DNA from: Voacanga thouarsii
Lineage: Eukaryota; Streptophyta; Magnoliopsida; Gentianales; Apocynaceae
Assembly (NCBI GenBank): GCA_026120185.1
Contig: JANUWF010001783.1
Span: 9,114,001-9,178,000 of the forward strand
Reading direction: 5' to 3'
DNA length: 64,000 nt
In this document: piece after piece, positions 22,400 through 34,775 of the stretch
How the letters are laid out: every line of letters starts with the position of its first letter
Numbering within the stretch: position 1 is the first letter of the stretch
Notes under the pieces: generated by a model
What the model saw: the letters and a program-made list of their open reading frames with translations, nothing else
The model's database searches: none
Told to the model about the DNA's origin: nothing
Position numbers and translations under genes: made by a program

Positions 22400-23420
22400 A
22401 GAAAATTCTATGTATTATACAAGCTTTCTCTTGTGTACAATTGATAGGATAGATCCCCCTGAATGATTTGAGGTTCCTAAAACACTCTTCTTGTTTGCTG
22501 ACATAGTCCTTGACATTTTCTTGAATGCATCACTATCCCAATATGCTCAGAGCTTATTGTAATGCTCCACTTGTATGAAATCATGAAAGATATGTCCATT
22601 TCGTATTTCTTCCATCAAGTACCTATAACTGTTATTAATTTTTTCCCCCCATTTTGCTCTCATGGTTAAATCATATTTATGGTCCCATTTGTATTCTTTC
22701 TATAGTTTTCCCAAAAAAATTACCAAATTAGTATAATAAGTATAAAATATAACCTATAACTATCATTGGGCAAAGTAAATTTAATACTTACTGCCCACTC
22801 AGCGTACCATACATCCCTTGTGGCAGGTGGGGGACCTTTTTCCAAGTAGGATATAGTCCCGAAAACATAGATTCTATGGTTGGATAAATAGATCGCACTG
22901 GTTTGTTGAACGGCTTGGTATTGCAAAAATCCTACAACAGAAAAATAAATATTTAAGGATTTTGCTTGATACAATTAGAACAAATCCTAAATTTCAGAAA
23001 ATAAAAAATTTACAAATCACTTACTCATCGCCTTCAATCCAACATTCAATCTTGCCCTGTGTTGTGTATTAATAGCTGAAGATAAGTTAGTTGTTTGCAC
23101 ATTCTCCTGAGTCGAAGTAGACTCAACTTGGTCATTAGAAGTGATAGGCACAACTCATTCATGGTGAGTGATTGACTAGGCTTGCTCAGAACGAATCTCT
23201 GGATGGACGTTTTCTCTAGAATTGCTACCATTGTGACCATCAGTAGCAGTAGGTAACGTAGGTGGTGGAGTATGGAAATCATCCACTACTCTGTGGCTAT
23301 TATTTGAAGAATTCTAATTTTCTATTGGAGGTGAATTCAATGGTTGACCCTCGGAGTCGTTGTTTGATTGGCCTCCACATCGCCTTACCTTTCGCCCTTT
23401 TTTTTCATTTCTTTCCTAGC
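22400..23420 (-). pseudogene. CACTA (En/Spm) second gene, Transposase_24-like remnant
   Basis: On the minus strand, 22440-22640 reads YRYLMEEIRNGH, VEHYNKL, AYWDSDAFKKMSRTMSANKKS and HSGGS. The WDSxxFKKxS and HSGGS words are typical of the plant En/Spm Transposase_24 domain. Upstream (23046-23420) lies a Ser/Asn/Pro-rich, low-complexity segment interrupted by stops, fitting the N-terminal part. Introns are likely. The downstream end is cut by element B. It has the same strand as, and lies downstream of, the TNP2 gene, as in CACTA elements. Confidence 0.55.
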
Positions 23421-24339
23421 AGGTGCCATCTGAAAGTAATGCATAGATTGCAAATAAGAATACTCGAAAGATAAATACAAAAAGTAGTGGATAAAAAAAA
23501 GAATGACATAAATGGCTCTCTAGCTTGTAGCTTAATAAATAGAACTTTGGTGAAAAGATCACATTAATAGCAACAGAATGGTATCATGATACAGCTGATT
23601 AGTTCATTTCTTTTTTATAGCTCATCATCATTATCCTTTGCTATAGTTACCCTCTCATTCTTGTTGATGTATCCATACTTTCTAAGTACCCATAAATTCA
23701 AACGGACAACATTTTGACTGAAAACAAGAGTCATGAGTCACAATCAAAACCACATTCCTACCCTAATATATGTTCGAGAAAACCTTATTCCATCTTGTCA
23801 TGGCTTTACTTAAATCCAATTTCAATTTCGAAATACCCTATACCCTGCCTTGCATAATTTAAGCTGCGAAAACTCTCCATAGCAATAAGAGCATTACTAG
23901 CAATCAGTTTGCCATGTATAAAATCTCTTTGAACATCATCAATTCTTATATAACAGATCACAAAAGCCAATTGTCTTTCATTACAAAATTATACTAAAAA
24001 AATAGATCACAATCCAAACCCCAAGTACTTTTCTACACATCATTTTCATTACATCTCAGCAAAGGTTAGATTGAAGATCATCAACTCAAACTTTCCCTCA
24101 CAATACCTTCAAATTAGTCAAGGGAATGCGCAATCATATGAGAAAATTAATGTAATTAGATATTAATTTTTTTCAGGGGTATTTTGTAATCATTCCATAT
24201 TTACCTTGCCTAAAATTAAGTGTATATACAGCAGGATTGTAACTCAAATAGCAACTTATTTGAATAAATTCACAAGAGATTAGCAACCAAAAGATGTATA
24301 TTCAACCAAAAGATGTATGTTCAATCAAGACAACATATT
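23421..24339. other. intergenic, nothing recognised
   Basis: AT-rich, no coding signal or clear repeat seen on either strand. Confidence 0.5.
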
Positions 24340-26110
24340 TTGCTAACTTTTGATGCAATTTATGTGCATCTCATATGGTTTTGATGTGTGTATGTTCTAT
24401 ATATGCTGTGTTTATGTATTTTTCAAGGCCTTATGTTGTATGTATGGTGTACCTATAGACAAAGACTTTCACTCAATGCCCATTCATAATCTCAACTCAA
24501 TATCCTTTCATTCAATCAATACAATGTCAATTAATTTTTAGAAATTTCAACTTGCCTACAAGTGAATGAATAACACTAATATAGAGACAAGGTCAATAAT
24601 GCTATCGAATATCAAGGATAGAACTGCTGATGCATTTCTAGCTTATGATGTGGGCATGAATTTTTTTTGAAAAATGGAACAATTGAAGCTTTTCAATTAT
24701 TCAAGCAACATGACAGAAATTTCAGCAACATGTCAATTAATTTCAGAAGTTTCAGCTTGCCAAGGAATGAATGACTAACACTGATACAGAGACAAGGACA
24801 ATAATGCTATTGAAGATCAAGTATGGAACTGTTGATGCATTTCTGGCTTATGATGTGGGCATGAATTTTCTGGCTTATAATGCTATTGAATTTTCTGGTT
24901 GTATGTATGATGTATGCATGTTGTATATATGTTGTATTTATGTATTTTTCAAGGCCTTATGTTGTATGTATGGTGTACCTATGGACAAAGACTTTCACTC
25001 AATGACCATTCATAATCTCAACTCAATATCCCTTCATTCAATCAACACAATGCCAATTAATTTTCAGAAATTTTAGTTTGCCTAGGAGTGAATGAATAAC
25101 ACTGATATGGAGACAAGGTCAATAATACAATTGAATAATGCTATTGAAGATCAAGTATGGAACTATTGATACATTTCTGGCTTATAATGTGGGCATGAAT
25201 TTTCTGAAAAATGGAATAATTGAAGCTTTTCAATTATTCAAGCAACATGACAGAAATTTCAGCAACATATCAATTAATTTCAAAAATTTCAGCTTGCCTA
25301 GGAATGAATGACTAACACTGATATGGAGACAAGGTCATAATGCTATTGAAGATAAAGTATGAAACTGTTGATGCATTTCTAGCTTATGATGTGGGCGTGA
25401 ATATTCTAGCTTAGAATGCTATTGAAATTTCTGGCTATATGTATGTTGTATGCATGTTGTATATATGTTGTATGTATGTTATATTTATATATTTTTCAAG
25501 GCCTTATGTTGTATGTATGGTGTACCCGTGGACAAAGACTTTCACTCAATGCCCATTCATAATCTTAACTCAATATCCCTTTATTCAATCAACACAATGC
25601 CAATTAATTTTCAGAAATTTCAGTTTGCCTAGGAGTGAATGAATAACACTATATGGAAACAAGGTCATTAATGCTATTGAAGATCAAGTATGGAATTGTT
25701 GATGCATTTCTAGCTTATGATGTGGGCATGAATTTTTTGGAAAATGGAACAATTGAAGCTTTTCAATTATTCAAGCAACATGACAGAAATTTCAGCAACA
25801 TGTCAATTAATTTAAAAAATTTTAGCTTGCCTAGGAATGAATGAATGACTAACACTAATATGGAGACAAGGTCAATAATGCTATTGAAGATCAAGTATGG
25901 AACTGTTGATGTATTTCTAGCTTATGATGTGGGCATGAATTTTCTAACTTATAATGCTATTGAATTTTCTGGATGTATATATGTTATATTTATGTATTTT
26001 TCAAGGCATTATGTTGTATGTACAGTGTACCTATGGACAAAGACTTTCACTCAATACCCATTCATAATCTCAACTCAATATCCCTTCATTCAATCAACAC
26101 AATGCAACCA
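24340..26110 (+). repeat. tandem array of about 525-bp units
   Basis: The word GCCTTATGTTGTATGTATGG (or a one-base variant) recurs at about 24429, 24955, 25500 and 26007, spaced 526, 545 and 507 bases. Each unit also holds TGTATGTTGTATGCATG-like runs, ACAAAGACTTTCACTCAAT, and a GAATGAATAACACTGATA...GATCAAGTATGGAACTGTTGATGCATTTCT block; two units carry an extra AAAATGGAACAATTGAAGC segment. Apparent open frames recur with the units and have no family, so I treat the array as non-coding. It lies between two CACTA gene remnants. Confidence 0.8.
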
Positions 26111-26589
26111 TCATTAATCAATCACATAATCCTCTTGACCCTATCCACAAAAATTCAACAATCCAAACCAATGTATTCAACTGATCACCATTTCTCTAGA
26201 ACTCTTTTCAACACCAATTCCCTTCTTCTCAAACCTCAACATATAAAACCACTCAACAAATTCAAAATATTCCAAAATTACCAAAATATCTACTCATTCA
26301 ACACAAATGCCACTACTAACACCCACATAATTTCAAAGCAACTCAATCAAATACTAAACAAAATGCACTAAACAACCCAATTAAGAGCAAACAAATTGCC
26401 ATAACATAGTTCTATCAATCAATTATAGCTCAATGTAGTCCATATCAAACAACATAGCAGACAATTTCATAATGGAAATCAAGAATATCCACCATAAGAA
26501 ATTCGCATAATCACTTTGTGTGACTATTGTACGCAACAACCTACTGAATTTCCTTCAATCCACCGCAAATATTTAACATAGATTAAACC

Positions 26590-28740
26590 AGAATATCCAA
26601 GGGTTAGAAATCATGTAAGATTTTAGAAATCAAGTCCTTAAAGAATAAGCTCAATTCCGTTAGAGCATTGCTGACAACCTCTGGAAGCAAATTGCGAAAT
26701 GCTATTGGTATCAATCGAAGCATGAATACATGATAATCATGGCTCTTAAGGCCAAACAATTTGCATTGCTTCTCATCCACACTTCTTGACAAATTGGAAA
26801 CATAACCATCTGGGAATTTCAAAGATTTAATCCACTCACATAAAATTTTTCAAGCATTTTTGTCCATATAATAACATGCATATGGTTTCTTGGTACCTTC
26901 TTGTACTAACTCTAATTCCCTTCATCAGCAAATCTCACACAAATCCCTTACTGCATTCTCATGGTTTTTTGTCTTTCCCTTCACGTCAAAGACTGTATTT
27001 AAGATATTATCAAAAAAAATTCTTAATAAAATGCATTATATCAAGATTATGCCTAGTGACATTTGTCCTCCAATATGGTAAGCTCCAAAATATATTTTAC
27101 TTACACCAGTTGTGGGATTTCCCGTATCCTTTAGGTACGTTATTCACACCATTTTCAATGGCAGTTGGCAAATCCTTCACCTGTGCCCATATTTCATCTC
27201 CACTTAGTCTATGTAGGGGTACTGAATCCTCAATTTGGTTCTTTCTAAATGAGCTCTTATTCTTCCAAAAATGGTGGTCTAATGGTAAAAATTGCCGATG
27301 ACAATCAAAGAAGCATTGCTTTTTAGAGTTTTGAAGCCTGAATGCCTTCGATTTTTCCATACAATATGGACAAGATAATTTACCAACTGTACTCTATCCA
27401 GACAACATATCATATGCTGGGAAATCACTGATCATCTACATTAGAATAGCTTTCATATGAAAATTTTGCTTCTTTGAAATGTCATATGTAAGAACTCTGA
27501 CTTCTTATAGATATATCAATTCATCAGCCAAAGGCTGCAAATAGACATTGAGCTTCTTCTTGGGGTTCTCAGAACCAGGTATTATTGTACCAAGGAAAAT
27601 GAATAGCATTTTCATACACATACCAGGTGGTAAATTATATGGTGTTACCATTACAGGCCAACACGAATACTGCTTACCAGATATCCCAAATTGAGCAAAA
27701 CCATTAGTGCAAAGTCCAAGTCTTACATTTCAAGACTCAAAAGAAAATGTTGGGTATGTGCTATTAAAAACCTTCTAAGCTTTGCATCAGAAGGATGACT
27801 AATGGTGCTCTAAAGGGATTCATGTTCCGCAGGCTATTTCATATGTTCAGCTGTAGCTTTTGAAGCATACAATTATTGCAATCTTGTTGTTAATGGGAGG
27901 TAGTGCATTCTTGCATATGCTACATTTTTCTCCTTGCTTGAACTTCTATTTTTTGGCTTCCATCTAGGATGGTTGCAAAACATGCAGTTTGTCAACCTAA
28001 TACACTCTTTTCGAAAAAGCATAAAACCATTCCCACAACAATCTATTTATTCATGCAAAAGTCTTAACCCAAATACAAACTTTTTTATCTCATAAAAGTT
28101 TTTAGGCAGCTTATCCTCTTTAGGTGTGTCATCTTTAATCAGTTGTGATATTGCATTATAACAGGCTTCAGGTAAGTTATAATCAAACTTAATGTTTAGA
28201 AGTCGCACAACTATAGATAACTGCGAGTGACTATAGCTTAGCCATAAAGGCTCATCTACAGCATGTAGCAGATCATAGAAACTTTGTGCATTCGTATTAG
28301 GCTCTTCTTCCATCTGTATAGTTTTATTAAATCTTATATCATGTCCTGTTGTATCAAATACCATTTCCCTATTTGATGGCTTATAATAGGACTTTCTTCC
28401 CTTTCGTTATCAACCTCTACGCTGTTCCTTTGCTATAAACTAAAAATATAAGGTTCCCCATGAGCATGCCATTGATAGCAATTAGGAATAAATCCCTTCT
28501 GACACAAATGAAGCTTTACATCATCTACATAAAAAAACCTACGGTTTTTGCACTTTGAATATGGACACCTTATTTTTCCTCCACTAGTAAAATTAAGTTG
28601 TGCAGTTGCAAATTGAACGAACTCATAAATGCCATGAAAAAACTCTCTTGTTAACCCCTTTTTTATCAGGTAAGAACCGATTATACATCCATGCTCGAGC
28701 TTCTCTCATCGCATCAACCTACGTTTAAAGATAAACTACA
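26590..28740 (-). pseudogene. CACTA TNP2-type transposase, truncated and frameshifted
   Basis: Minus strand, N to C: a Transpos_assoc domain (28430-28700: WMYNRFLPDKKG, GKIRCPYSKCKNRRFF, HLCQKGFIPNCYQWHAHG); a linker EEPNTNAQSFYDLLHAVDEPLW (28290-28180); GFMLFRKECIRLTNC.FCNHPRWK (about 28030-27940); LGLCTNGFAQFG and YNLPPGMCMKMLFIFL (27725-27600); KQCFFDCHRQFLPLDHHFW (27320-27255); YGKSHNWCK; and LKFPDGYVSNLSRSVD...LKSHDYHVFMLRLIPIAFRNLLP (26820-26670). It ends at 26590, where intact proteins continue into the DUF4218 region. Several stops and frameshifts. TNP2 cuts and pastes CACTA elements. Confidence 0.85.
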
Positions 28741-30360
28741 TCACCCATTCACTCTAAATGCACACTTAAGCTTTTACATATTTCCCATGTATATACACAT
28801 ATATAGAAATGAAGGTCCAATTGATAATGGATAATACCACCACCAACAAAAAAAAAATAAATAAATAAAAGATAGAATAAAAGGATGCCAACTTTAAGAT
28901 CATACAAAACCCAAGAGAAATTTATAGTGTTTTTGTTAGAATTGACATCATATGAAGAATTGGAGGGTACATTTAATAAAGTCTTGGTTCTATTCAAGTT
29001 TATCCAGGTAACTTGAATACTTTATTTCTGGTATGAGTTACTAACTAAACCAATATTAGGTTTAATCTATTTTCTTTTTTGTGTCATTTGTTGTTATATT
29101 CTCATAAACATAATGCTGAAGGTCGATCGCCCATTTACTCTCCCTAGAATCTCTCAGCTAGAAGTTCTTTCCACATAAACATTAATTCAAGCATTTTACA
29201 AGCCTTATGCTCTCCAAAAGGGAGGGGGGGGGGAGGTCAATCTATGATGAAATTTAAGTGCATCTCATATGGTTTTACAAGTATTAAAGTGCATCTCACA
29301 TGCGTTTACAAGTATGTGGGAAATATTATGATATGCTTTGTTAGGTTTCAATGTTGCAAAATTTTCATGACACTGTTGGTGTCTTGGGAATAATGATAGT
29401 GGACATGGTAGAATAGTGGCAGAATAATGTGGCAAAATTGCAAGTATAATGGGAGAAGATTAATGTGGCAGAATAGTGTCAAGAGACGATAATGAGAAAA
29501 GACGGTATATGATTAATTGGTTAAATAGTATGTGCTTGACGGTATGTACCACCTAAATTTGGTAAGACTAATTTGCCCACAACTTAAATTAACCTCAAAA
29601 ATCTACCTAACAAAAGGAAAAAATGCAAAAGAAAATACAAATGAAACTCATCATTCCTCACTTCAACTAATTAAGCCAAAAGAAACCCTCAGAATAACTT
29701 TCACTGTTTTTTTATTTTATTGAGAAACACAATCTAAATGGCTAGAGAGGAAACTACAGTAGATAATCACAAGGTGGAAAATTGGAAGTTCCATTGCCAT
29801 GAATTAGGTTAAATTACTCTAATTATTCAATAAAATTCCATACTTTTGAACTCAATCAACTTCTCCTGTTATGGATTTTGGGTAACCTATATTTGGAATT
29901 CGGAACTAGAGAGGATTAGTTGGCTACTTGTATTTGAGGAAGGGGAGTAATTCACAAAAATATTACTGTACGGTAGTCTATTAATGCATCGAGTTATATG
30001 GTTATTGCACATCATTACACCATGCATTTTCATCTTTCAACATTAGTATTATATCATTTTTATTACTTCCTTCTCTTCTAAATCATTCCACATTATTCTC
30101 CTTTCACTGAAAGGTTGCTCTTGATGTTAAAGAAGTATTAGACACCTTCAGAGTAGTAGCTAAGTTGGGCAGTGATTCTCTTGGAGCATATGTGATTTCT
30201 ATGGCTTCAAATCTATGCCTTTTTGTTCTAATTAGCTATTAGAAATATACAGGAGTCATTTTTTTCCCTTTTCATACTTTATTTTTTTTTCTAGACTATA
30301 GGACATGATTAACTGTGTGTATCTATTGATTTGTACATGCATATTCATTATTTCCCACCT
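28741..30360. other. intergenic, no gene recognised
   Basis: AT-rich. Contains a G-rich run near 29222-29235 and a segment at 29243-29280 (GCATCTCATATGGTTTT) resembling 24350-24390 at the start of the 525-bp array. No coding signal. Confidence 0.5.
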
Positions 30361-30368
30361 CTCTTCTT

Positions 30369-30800
30369 ATGGGTGGTAAGATTATCTCCAAGAGACATCT
30401 GAAAAAGGGCTTGTTAGTAAGATGGAGTGGTCAGATTGAGGTGCTTTCTAGTGATTCAGTTGGATGCTTTTTCTCGCATTGTGGATGGAATTCAACTGTT
30501 GAAGCATTGAGCTTGGGAATCCCAATGGTTGGAATGCCACAATGGACTGATCACACAATGAATGCTAAACTAGTGAAGGATGTTTGGAAAGTGGGAATAA
30601 GAGTGATAGTTGATGAGGAAGGCCTTGTGGGTAGAGAAGAAATCGCAAGTTGTATCAAGGAAGTAATAGAAGGAAAAGGGGGGGAGGAAATGAAAAGGAA
30701 TGCTCTGATATGGAAGAATTCAGCTAAGGAGGCAGTAGGAGAAGATGGGACTTCTGATAAATGCATTGATGAATTTGTATCCAAATTTAAAGAACTTTAG
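30369..30800 (+). pseudogene. UGT74-type glycosyltransferase, C-terminal fragment
   Basis: 143 codons to a TAG at 30798-30800. Residues 19-62 form a complete 44-residue PSPG box from WSGQ to WTDH, with HCGWNST inside. After it VKDVWKVGIRVIVDEEGLVGREEI and GTSDKCIDEFVSKF match the C-terminus of UGT74-family enzymes, which join UDP-sugar to small acceptors in the cytosol. The N-terminal acceptor domain (about 300 residues) is missing, and the ATG is probably accidental. PSPG position 3 is Gly instead of Pro and position 44 is His instead of Gln. The open frame lacks stops, so decay is recent or it was part of an exon. It may be cargo of the surrounding CACTA DNA. Confidence 0.85.
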
Positions 30801-32590
30801 GTGGAAACCCAGAATAGACTTTCAGTACTAGTTTAGGGGAAAAGAGAGTTAATTGAAATTCTCTTTCCACTATGTTTTCAAATTTGCCATTTTAATTTTT
30901 AGTGCTAATTGCTAATAAAGTGGAGCAAAAATCATGGCCAAATCTTGTTTTTAAAATGGTCTTTTCACAGTTTCACTCTTCATTGAATGTAAGAAATTTT
31001 GCTTGGATGCTGCTGGAAATTTGAGAGTTAATAATGTCTGGTTTTGTTGGATCTTCTGCAAAGTTTATACGGCATATTTCTTTCTTCTTAGGCAATTTAC
31101 ATCTTCAATATAAGGTGTCAAACTATTGAAGACATGCATATTTTCTGGAATCACTTTTTAAATTCTCTAATACGACAACAAATGACTTTCTACATTGGAG
31201 CACAACAGCATAGCCTAATCATGCACAATTAAATAAGACTCATTCTTCTAGCACTTAGAAGAAAGAAGTCCAAGGTAAAGAATACCATCTTTAAAGAACA
31301 AATGATTGAAAACACAAAAAAAAAAAAAAAACCCATCACTATTTCTCTTTTGAAACAAGGAACCATGTTTAGAACAAGAATTTTGTCAGCAGTACAAATC
31401 TCTAAGACAAGATTTTACCACTTTTACATTGGGGACCTATGCTTTAAACATAAGCAGTGTCATTTTTAAAAAAAGAAAACTAAAGGAGTTAGGTTTTTCT
31501 TAAGAGCTTTGGTTGCATCTAACTTCATTGTAGAATGAAATTCAAAACAGCAGTCTAAATGGCAAAATCAATTTGCTATGTGGTGGGATAATATTTAATG
31601 CTTTTTACGTGGGAGTAAATGGCAGCAAAGCTATAACGGCTACATATTCGGCTCTTGTTTTCTTTGTCATTTTCCTCATTGCTTAAACAAGCACTGATGT
31701 CAAGAGTCTTGGTGCTTAAACAAGCACTAATGTCATATTCGCTATGTAATTTTTTTACCATACTTCAGAAGCAGCAAAAGAAGTCATGCTAATTGCTATT
31801 CAAACTCATGAGAAATAATCCAGATATTTCAAACAGGGTGGATATCAAATACAAAGCCAACTAATATCCCCAAGATTATGATAATCAGACTAGAAAGACT
31901 GACAGCTACTATAGCTCATCTAGTAGCTCATCTAGGATATTTGAAGCACATAGATTGCTCAACTCTCAGCAACATTCATGTAGAATGCTGCAAACATTAA
32001 TTGGTAAGGTCCTGTAAATCCTATTTTCATTGTTGGATAACTTCCAACTAAGTAGTAACTAAATGTTTTCTTGTAAAAACACAGTAGGACAAAAAAAAAA
32101 AAAAATCTAGAACCAGAAAAGGTTCGTGCTAGCCAAGGGAAGAGAAAGAATAGTAATTCCTTTTTGTCTTGCTTTATAAATGGAACAAAAACAGAGGGGC
32201 AAATACATAAATGGAGCAGATTATTTAGGTGCTGATGATAGGTTTCAACAAAACCAAATTCTTTTATTAAATTTTCTCTCTGATTTTAGTCATAAGTAAC
32301 AAAACCTTTAGTCTATTCTTCTATTTATGGATTTATGTACATAAAATCAGGCATTCCACTACTATATTCGAACTAAAGCAGAAACCCACATTTGAACTGA
32401 AGCAGAAACCCACATTTGAACTAAGGCCACAGCAAACAGAGCAACAAAAAACTATAAGAGTAAACTCAAATTTCAAAGCTCGTTTCAAAATTAATACAAA
32501 TTTCACACATCTCAACACGAAGGTGGCATAATCAAGTTAAAAAATTATCTCAAACAACAGACAAATAAAAGAAATAGTACAATAAGGGAT
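30801..32590. other. 3' flank of the UGT74 fragment and intergenic DNA
   Basis: The first 200 bases may be captured 3' UTR. The rest is non-coding. A short tandem repeat of about 25 bases (GAACTGAAGCAGAAACCCACATTT and variants, 32365-32425) and a 37-base direct repeat near 31680-31735 are the only structures seen. Confidence 0.4.
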
Positions 32591-32597
32591 AATGCTT

Positions 32598-32815
32598 ACC
32601 AGCAATGTACTTCGAAAGTGCGAACTTAGGGGAATGTGGCCTTAGATCTGAGAGATTTTGAGGGCTTTTCTTTGTTTCTATGTGCGTAAATGTGCGTCAC
32701 AGCCGATGAGAGTGAGAGGCTTGCAGTGAAGAATGGTGAAGCTAAGTATTGGCAGTGAGAAGTAAAAGGAAGCACCAAAGAGGGTGAGGGTGAGAGTATG
32801 ATATGCAATTTGATT
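32598..32815 (-). other. possible untranslated first exon of an unknown gene
   Basis: Read on the minus strand, 32810-32600 is pyrimidine-rich and looks like a plant 5' UTR. It ends in ACATTGCTG/GTAAGC, a strong donor consensus near 32598-32603. No downstream exon was found to the left. It could be captured gene sequence. Confidence 0.3.
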
Positions 32816-32964
32816 TACTTTTTTTAATTTTTATATTATTACATTTTATATTACTATATTTCGTATAATAATAATAATATAATACAAGATTACTTTTTAT
32901 TATTCTTTTTTTCCTTTTTATATTTACAATGTTGAATTATAATTAGTTACTATATTTCTAATTC

Positions 32965-32996
<32 letters not shown>

Positions 32997-33689
32997 CTAA
33001 ATATTAATTATATATTTATATTTTTTGCGTATATATAAATAATAGTAATAAAAATATTCTATGCATAATATATATATATATATATATATATATTTAAGTA
33101 TAGTTATTATATTTATATATATACATACAAAATATAAAAATATATAATTAATATTTAGTGTGTGTGTGTGTACATATATTTATATAATTACTATCAAAAC
33201 TACTTAGTTTTTAATTTTAAGTTATTCTATTTTATCCCTCCTTATTGCCTAGACAATTTTTTTTTAATTCGAAAAAATTAGTATAACTTTTGAAATCCTT
33301 TTTTAAACAAATTTAATTTTGAGAATCCAATAAATGCAATTGGTTTTTTTTTTTAACCTTGTAATTATTTATTTCTAAGTATATTACTCTTATAGTTTAT
33401 GATATAAACATAACCACATAAATATATCTTTTAAAGATGAGATAGATATAACCAATTGGATAGATTGCTTTTAAGATAATATATAATATCATTATTTGAT
33501 GTGATACATCATATTTCTAATATAATTATTAGGCTCAATTTAGAGATCCTTTCAATTCCAATAAATTTTAATTTAAATTATTAATTTTGAAGCTATTCCC
33601 AAATATAGCCTCAATAATCGTATATAAATATAAAATATTAAATTATTGTTTAAACACAATGATTGAATTTCACTTTAAACAAATGTTAG
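32816..33689. repeat. AT-rich DNA with AT and TG microsatellites
   Basis: Two (AT) runs near 32968-32996 and 33068-33092, and a (GT)7 run near 33158-33171. No gene. Confidence 0.75.
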
Positions 33690-34775
33690 TTAGTAGGCAT
33701 AATATACCAAATAATTTTGGGTTGTTATATAGACGTTATACGAGATTATATAGAAAAATATATCCAATTAGTTTTAAATTTAATCACGATAATTTTTTAG
33801 CTATTTCAAAAAATCTAATAGTCGAATCTTTAATTTGATATGCTTGTCTTTATAAATGCGTTATGTTTTGGACCGTTATATAGAGATTATACTAGATTGT
33901 GTAACTAAATATATCTGATTACCTTCAAATTTGATTACAATACTTTTTTTAAAAATAATTTTAGCATATCTAACAGTTAGATCGTCAATTTGACATGCTT
34001 ATCTTTATAAATGAGTTAGGGTTTGGGTCGTTATATAAAGATTATGCTAGATTATGTAGCTAAATATATCAGATTTCCTTCAAATTTAGTCACAATACTT
34101 TTTTTAGTAATTTTACCAAATCTAATAGGTTGGATTGTCAATTTGACATGCGTATCTTTATAAATGCGGTAGGTTTTGGGTCGTTATATAGAAATTATAC
34201 TAGATTATGTAGCTAATATAACCTATTACTTTCAAATTTGGTCACAATATATTTTTTAGTAATTTTAACAAATCTAACGATTGGATCGTCAATTTGACAT
34301 CTTTATCTTTGTAAATGCATTACATTTTGGGCCTTTACATAGAGATTACGTTAGTTTATATAGCTAAATATATCTAATTACCTTCAAATTTGGACACAAT
34401 ACTTTTTTTAGTAATTTTAACAAATCTAACGGTTAGATCATCAATTTGACATCCTTAACTTTTTAAATAAGTTACGCTTTGGGTCTTTATATAGAGATTA
34501 CGCTAGATTATATGGCTAAATATATCCTATTACCTTCAAATTTGGTCACAATACCTTTTTTAGTAATTGTAGCAAATCTAATGGTTGGACAATCAATTTG
34601 ACATGCTTATCTTTGTAAATGTGTTAGGTTTTGAGCCTTTATACAGAGATTATACTAGATTATGAGGCTAAATATATCTTATTACCTTCAAATTTGGTCA
34701 CAATACTTTTTTTAGTAATATTAGAAAATCTAATGGTTGGATCGTCAATTTGACATGCTTATCTTCAACAAACTA
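33690..34775 (+). repeat. 152-bp tandem array, copy 1 (about 7 units)
   Basis: The word TTTGACATGCTTATCTT and variants recurs near 33836, 33991, 34144, 34295, 34447, 34599 and 34751, spacing 151-155 bases. Each unit also has ATAGAGATTATACTAGATTATG, CTTCAAATTTGGTCACAATAC and AACAAATCTAACGGTTGGATCGTC. The same family forms the array at 43800-44690 in the same orientation. Confidence 0.88.

Noticed and set aside
24350..26371. Open frames such as 24771-25076 and 25973-26371
   Set aside because: They recur with the 525-bp tandem unit in shifting frames and have no recognisable motif; best seen as repeat DNA.
26876..27301. 141-codon plus-strand open frame
   Set aside because: It is antisense to the TNP2 transposase, whose minus-strand translation matches conserved CACTA segments.
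28749..28997. 82-codon minus-strand open frame with a hydrophobic stretch
   Set aside because: Located upstream of the TNP2 start in AT-rich DNA, aromatic low-complexity content, no family.
33690..34775. Possible CRISPR-like array because of regular spacing
   Set aside because: Units are 152 bp, repeated over their whole length with no unique spacers, and the DNA is plant nuclear.
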